DNA of 8,755 bases from Verrucomicrobiota bacterium (GTDB lineage Bacteria > Verrucomicrobiota > Verrucomicrobiia > Opitutales > Coraliomargaritaceae), in the NCBI GenBank assembly GCA_027620575.1, contig JAQCDT010000048.1:1-8755 (forward strand), given 5' to 3'. Under the pieces are notes generated by a model. The model saw nothing but the letters and a program-made list of their open reading frames with translations. It did no database searches and was not told the origin of the DNA. The position numbers and the translations under genes are program-made. Below, piece after piece: positions 6,805-8,755 of the stretch. How positions within the stretch are numbered: the stretch's first letter is position 1; every line of letters begins with the position of its first letter.

Positions 6805-7410
6805 TTATGCTTCTACGGTAGCTTCGGCTGTTTCTTCCACTGAATCCGCTGCTTCATTTTGCTCAGAGCTTGATTTGCGGAAAGGCATACCCAATAAGCT
6901 GAGTAATTCTTTTGCCACTTCGTCCGTCTCGGCACTTGTATTAATCGAGATATCCATACCGATGTTCGCAGTATTTCCTTCAGCACTCACTTCTGGGAAA
7001 ATGGAGTGGTCTGAAATACCTAAAGTATAATTGCCCTGTCCATCTAGCTTAGCAGGCACACCTCTAAAGTCACGAATGCAAGGTAGTGCAATGTGAATCA
7101 GGCGTGCAAGAAAGTCATACATTGCATTGCCTCTTAAAGTAACTTTACAACCAATAGACTGCCCTTCTCTGAGTTTGAAGTTAGAAATACTCAACTTTGC
7201 TTTAGTGGTTACTGGGTGTTGACCTGCAATCTTCGCAATTTCATCACTGACATAGGCAATATGATTTTTGTCCACACTTGCACTGTAGCCAGAATTGATA
7301 ACCACCTTCTTGATTGATGGTACGCAATGGATATTCTGGAAATTAAATTTTTTCTTTAATTCCGGAATAACAAATTCGTTATATTGTTTCTTTAATATTG
7401 GAGTTTCCAT
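6805..7410 (-). CDS. rplE: 50S ribosomal protein L5 with acidic C-terminal tail
   Basis: A 201-residue protein; the usual bacterial L5 is about 179. The core is complete: K-K-V-V-I-N-S-G (residues 34-41), Q-H-P-V-T-T-K-A-K (64-72), F-K-L-R-E-G-Q-S-I-G-C-K-V-T-L-R-G (78-94), F-R-G-V (115-118), and the closing M-P-F-R-K (175-179), which matches the normal family end. L5 binds 5S rRNA with L18 and forms part of the central protuberance. The extra residues 180-201 are rich in E, A, S and T, with seven acidic and no basic residues. A GAGG site lies 10 bases before the ATG. In E. coli this gene's leader is where S8 represses the spc operon; I could not recognise such a structure here. Confidence 0.97.
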   Translation of the reverse strand: METPILKKQYNEFVIPELKKKFNFQNIHCVPSIKKVVINSGYSASVDKNHIAYVSDEIAKIAGQHPVTTKAKLSISNFKLREGQSIGCKVTLRGNAMYDFLARLIHIALPCIRDFRGVPAKLDGQGNYTLGISDHSIFPEVSAEGNTANIGMDISINTSAETDEVAKELLSLLGMPFRKSSSEQNEAADSVEETAEATVEA

Positions 7411-7420
7411 AACCTAAATT

Positions 7421-7424
7421 CCTC
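7421..7424 (-). promoter_or_regulatory. Shine-Dalgarno sequence of rplE
   Basis: GAGG on the minus strand within a purine run (AGAGAGGAA), 10 bases before the rplE ATG at 7410. It falls in the 28-base gap after rplX and supports the chosen start. Confidence 0.65.
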
Positions 7425-7438
7425 TCTCTATCTTACTA

Positions 7439-7690
7439 TTATTTTTTGCTTTTCGCTTTTGTATCAAATTTTTCAGCAAGCATAACATTAGAGTAATGGA
7501 TCGATGCTTCCCTTTGAATGGATGAACCTTCAGGATTTTCCTGAGTCTTGCGCTCGTATTTAGTAATCATGTTTACGCCTTCGACCAACACTCGATCATT
7601 TCCCATGACCTCCAATACTTTGCCACGCTTTCCTTTGTGGGATCCTGCGATAACAACGACTTCTTGTTCTCTTTTAATTGATTTTGCCAT
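7439..7690 (-). CDS. rplX: 50S ribosomal protein L24
   Basis: An 83-residue protein with a KOW motif at residues 11-28 (V-V-V-I-A-G-S-H-K-G-K-R-G-K-V-L-E-V). It continues with the family's V-L-V-E-G-V-N-M-I-T-K-Y segment and a lysine-rich C-terminus. It is shorter than the E. coli protein (about 104), with the loss at the C-terminal side. L24 starts large-subunit assembly by binding the 5' domain of 23S rRNA and later lies by the tunnel exit. The ATG is separated from the rplN stop by one base, and its strong GGAGG site lies inside the end of rplN, suggesting coupled translation. rplE follows after 28 bases. Confidence 0.97.
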   Translation of the reverse strand: MAKSIKREQEVVVIAGSHKGKRGKVLEVMGNDRVLVEGVNMITKYERKTQENPEGSSIQREASIHYSNVMLAEKFDTKAKSKK

Positions 7691-7691
7691 T

Positions 7692-8054
7692 TTATAAAAC
7701 CTCCGGTGCTAATGATATGATTTTCATATATTTGGCACGTAATTCACGTGCGACTGGGCCAAATATACGAGTGCCTTTTGGATTACCATCTTGATTGATG
7801 ATCACCACTGCATTATTATCAAAACGAAGATAGCTTCCATCGCCTCGACGAATTGGAGCACGTGTACGAACCACGACCGCCTTAACGACCTCGCCTTTTT
7901 TCACGGACGCATCTGTTGCTGATTCTTTCACCGCACATACAACAATATCACCGACATCGGCGGTCTTCTTGTTTTGTCCAATTCTACGAATCATCTCAGC
8001 TGACTTTGCACCTGTATTATCCGCAATAAATACGCGACTGTTCATTTGTATCAT
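7692..8054 (-). CDS. rplN: 50S ribosomal protein L14
   Basis: A 120-residue protein, close to the usual 122. It begins with the canonical M-I-Q-M-x-S-R stretch, then A-D-N-T-G-A-K at residues 11-17. The L14 signature runs from about 71 to 106, with G-D-G-S-Y-L-R-F-D-N-N-A and P-K-G-T-R-I-F-G-P-V-A-R-E-L-R. L14 contacts 23S rRNA at the subunit interface and takes part in an inter-subunit bridge. A GGAG Shine-Dalgarno lies 9 bases before the ATG at 8054, which favours that start over the second Met at codon 4. Its last codons contain the Shine-Dalgarno of rplX, whose ATG begins one base after this stop, so the two are probably translationally coupled. Confidence 0.98.
   Translation of the reverse strand: MIQMNSRVFIADNTGAKSAEMIRRIGQNKKTADVGDIVVCAVKESATDASVKKGEVVKAVVVRTRAPIRRGDGSYLRFDNNAVVIINQDGNPKGTRIFGPVARELRAKYMKIISLAPEVL
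7700..7704 (-). promoter_or_regulatory. Shine-Dalgarno sequence of rplX inside the rplN 3' end
   Basis: GGAGG on the minus strand, 9 bases before the rplX ATG. It is the strongest such site in the window and sits within the Pro-Glu-Val codons at the end of rplN. With only one base between rplN stop and rplX start, ribosomes finishing L14 could reinitiate on L24. Confidence 0.85.
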
Positions 8055-8063
8055 AGCTTTATT

Positions 8064-8067
8064 CTCC
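8064..8067 (-). promoter_or_regulatory. Shine-Dalgarno sequence of rplN
   Basis: GGAG on the minus strand, 9 bases before the ATG of rplN, inside an otherwise A/T-rich leader. It is worth noting because most genes in this window lack such a site. It supports the ATG at 8054 over the in-frame ATG three codons later. Confidence 0.75.
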
Positions 8068-8092
8068 GTTTAAATACTTTTTACGTTTAAAT

Positions 8093-8374
8093 TTATTCGT
8101 CTCCTAACTTTGGTGCGACTTCAATCACACGTGTCACTCTCCAACGTTTGAGCTTACTCAATGGACGTGTCTCCATAATTTCTACCTTGTCGCCTAATCC
8201 ACACTCATTCTTCTCATCGTGGACATGCAATACAGTCTTGCGCTTAATTTCTTTGCGATACAAAGGATGAGGAATCTTATAAAAATAAGTCACCTTTATC
8301 GTTTTGTCACCAGAACGACTTGTAACAGTTCCTATTAGATTTTTTCTAGAATTACGTTTTAAGACAGTTTCCAT
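8093..8374 (-). CDS. rpsQ: 30S ribosomal protein S17
   Basis: A 93-residue OB-fold protein that binds 16S rRNA early in small-subunit assembly. Recognisable blocks are N-L-I-G-T-V-T-S-R-S-G-D-K-T-I-K-V (residues 12-28), the H-P-L-Y-R-K segment (36-41), and the C-terminal signature G-D-K-V-E-I-M-E-T-R-P-L-S-K (61-74) followed by K-R-W-R-V. It is slightly longer than the E. coli protein because of short additions at both ends. No Shine-Dalgarno sequence is visible; the 16 bases before the ATG are A-rich with a weak AAAGAAA. It lies 18 bases after rpmC and 38 bases before rplN, the standard order. Confidence 0.97.
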   Translation of the reverse strand: METVLKRNSRKNLIGTVTSRSGDKTIKVTYFYKIPHPLYRKEIKRKTVLHVHDEKNECGLGDKVEIMETRPLSKLKRWRVTRVIEVAPKLGDE

Positions 8375-8392
8375 TTTCTTTATTTTTTTGAA

Positions 8393-8596
8393 TTAAGCAG
8401 ATGTGCTCGCCAATTTCTTCTCCTTTAAAATAGTTTCCAAACGAGCGATATCTCTTCTTAAATTTTTAAGTTTGTGCGTTTCTTCGACTTGACCTGTCTG
8501 TTTACTCATGCGCATTTTCACGTGCTCATCTCTTGTGTCACGAAGTTTCTTTTCCACTTCGATTTCAGACAGTTCATGAATTTCTTTTGCTTTCAT
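8393..8596 (-). CDS. rpmC: 50S ribosomal protein L29
   Basis: A 67-residue protein, the usual L29 length. It is highly charged and almost entirely helical in character: a first helix from about residue 9 to 33, and a second from about 41 to 62 carrying the L-K-N-L-R-R-D-I-A-R-L-E-T segment typical of the family. L29 sits by the nascent-chain exit tunnel on the large subunit, where in other bacteria it helps form the docking site for trigger factor and SRP. The start M-K-A-K-E-I is the family norm. It lies between rplP (30 bases) and rpsQ (18 bases). The leader just before the ATG is nearly all A and T and has no Shine-Dalgarno sequence. Confidence 0.97.
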   Translation of the reverse strand: MKAKEIHELSEIEVEKKLRDTRDEHVKMRMSKQTGQVEETHKLKNLRRDIARLETILKEKKLASTSA

Positions 8597-8626
8597 ATCT
8601 ATATTTTTAAAATTCTTAATTAATGA

Positions 8627-8755
8627 TTAAATATCGTCACGGCTGACAAATCGGCATCTAAAGGGAAGTTTAGTATCGGCTAAACGTAAAGCTTCTCTCG
8701 CCGCAGTTTCTGAACAACCTGCCACTTCGAAGAGCATAGTTCCTGGACGAATCAC
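8627..8755 (-). CDS. rplP: 50S ribosomal protein L16, C-terminal part (cut by window edge)
   Basis: The last 42 codons of a gene whose 5' part lies beyond the right edge; the reading frame ends in TAA at 8629-8627. The translation contains V-I-R-P-G-T-M-L-F-E-V-A-G, then A-A-R-E-A-L-R-L-A-D-T-K-L-P, which is the typical L16 C-terminus. L16 is a large-subunit protein near the peptidyl-transferase centre and the A-site tRNA. The end R-C-R-F-V-S-R-D-D-I takes the place of the usual K-T-K-F-V-type ending. It precedes rpmC with a 30-base gap, the standard S10-operon order. The identification is secure; start, full length and N-terminal residues cannot be judged here. Confidence 0.95.
   Translation of the reverse strand: MIRPGTMLFEVAGCSETAAREALRLADTKLPFRCRFVSRDDI

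Overview
This window is a long stretch of the S10/spc/alpha ribosomal-protein cluster. Every gene lies on the minus strand, so transcription runs from high to low coordinates. The order is rplP (3' end only), rpmC, rpsQ, rplN, rplX, rplE, rpsN, rpsH, rplF, rplR, rpsE, rplO, secY, map, rpsM, rpsK, rpsD. Seventeen coding regions fill almost all of the window. The longest interior gap is 90 bases, and no plus-strand gene is credible.

Region by region: 8755-7439 encodes L16 (partial), L29, S17, L14 and L24. 7410-4083 is the spc core, encoding L5, S14, S8, L6, L18, S5 and L15. 4054-1718 holds secY (the translocon channel) and map (methionine aminopeptidase). 1627-51 is the alpha-type block, encoding S13, S11 and S4. 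The next gene downstream would be expected to be rpoA, but it lies outside the window. Together the genes make ribosomal subunit proteins, the membrane channel for nascent secreted and membrane proteins, and the enzyme that trims the N-terminal methionine. No terminator or convincing internal promoter was seen, which fits one co-transcribed unit.

Organism: a bacterium with low to moderate GC. The S4 sequence (zinc-free, with the R-L-R-R-K-L-S-D/E-Y and I-N-V-Q-L-I-V-E-Y-Y-S-R type segments), the lack of rpmD between rpsE and rplO, map directly after secY, and rpsD after rpsK suggest the Planctomycetes-Verrucomicrobia-Chlamydiae group, most likely Verrucomicrobiota. This comes from recalled family resemblance, not a search, and is moderate in confidence. 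Only four of sixteen visible start codons have a clear Shine-Dalgarno sequence.

I looked for an undescribed system and did not find one: this is a conserved housekeeping operon. The points worth a second look are modest. They are an about 50-residue acidic N-terminal extension on S11, acidic C-terminal tails on L5 and L15, a C-terminal extension of SecY with a likely eleventh membrane helix, the absence of rpmD, infA and rpmJ from their usual places, and the scarcity of Shine-Dalgarno sequences.
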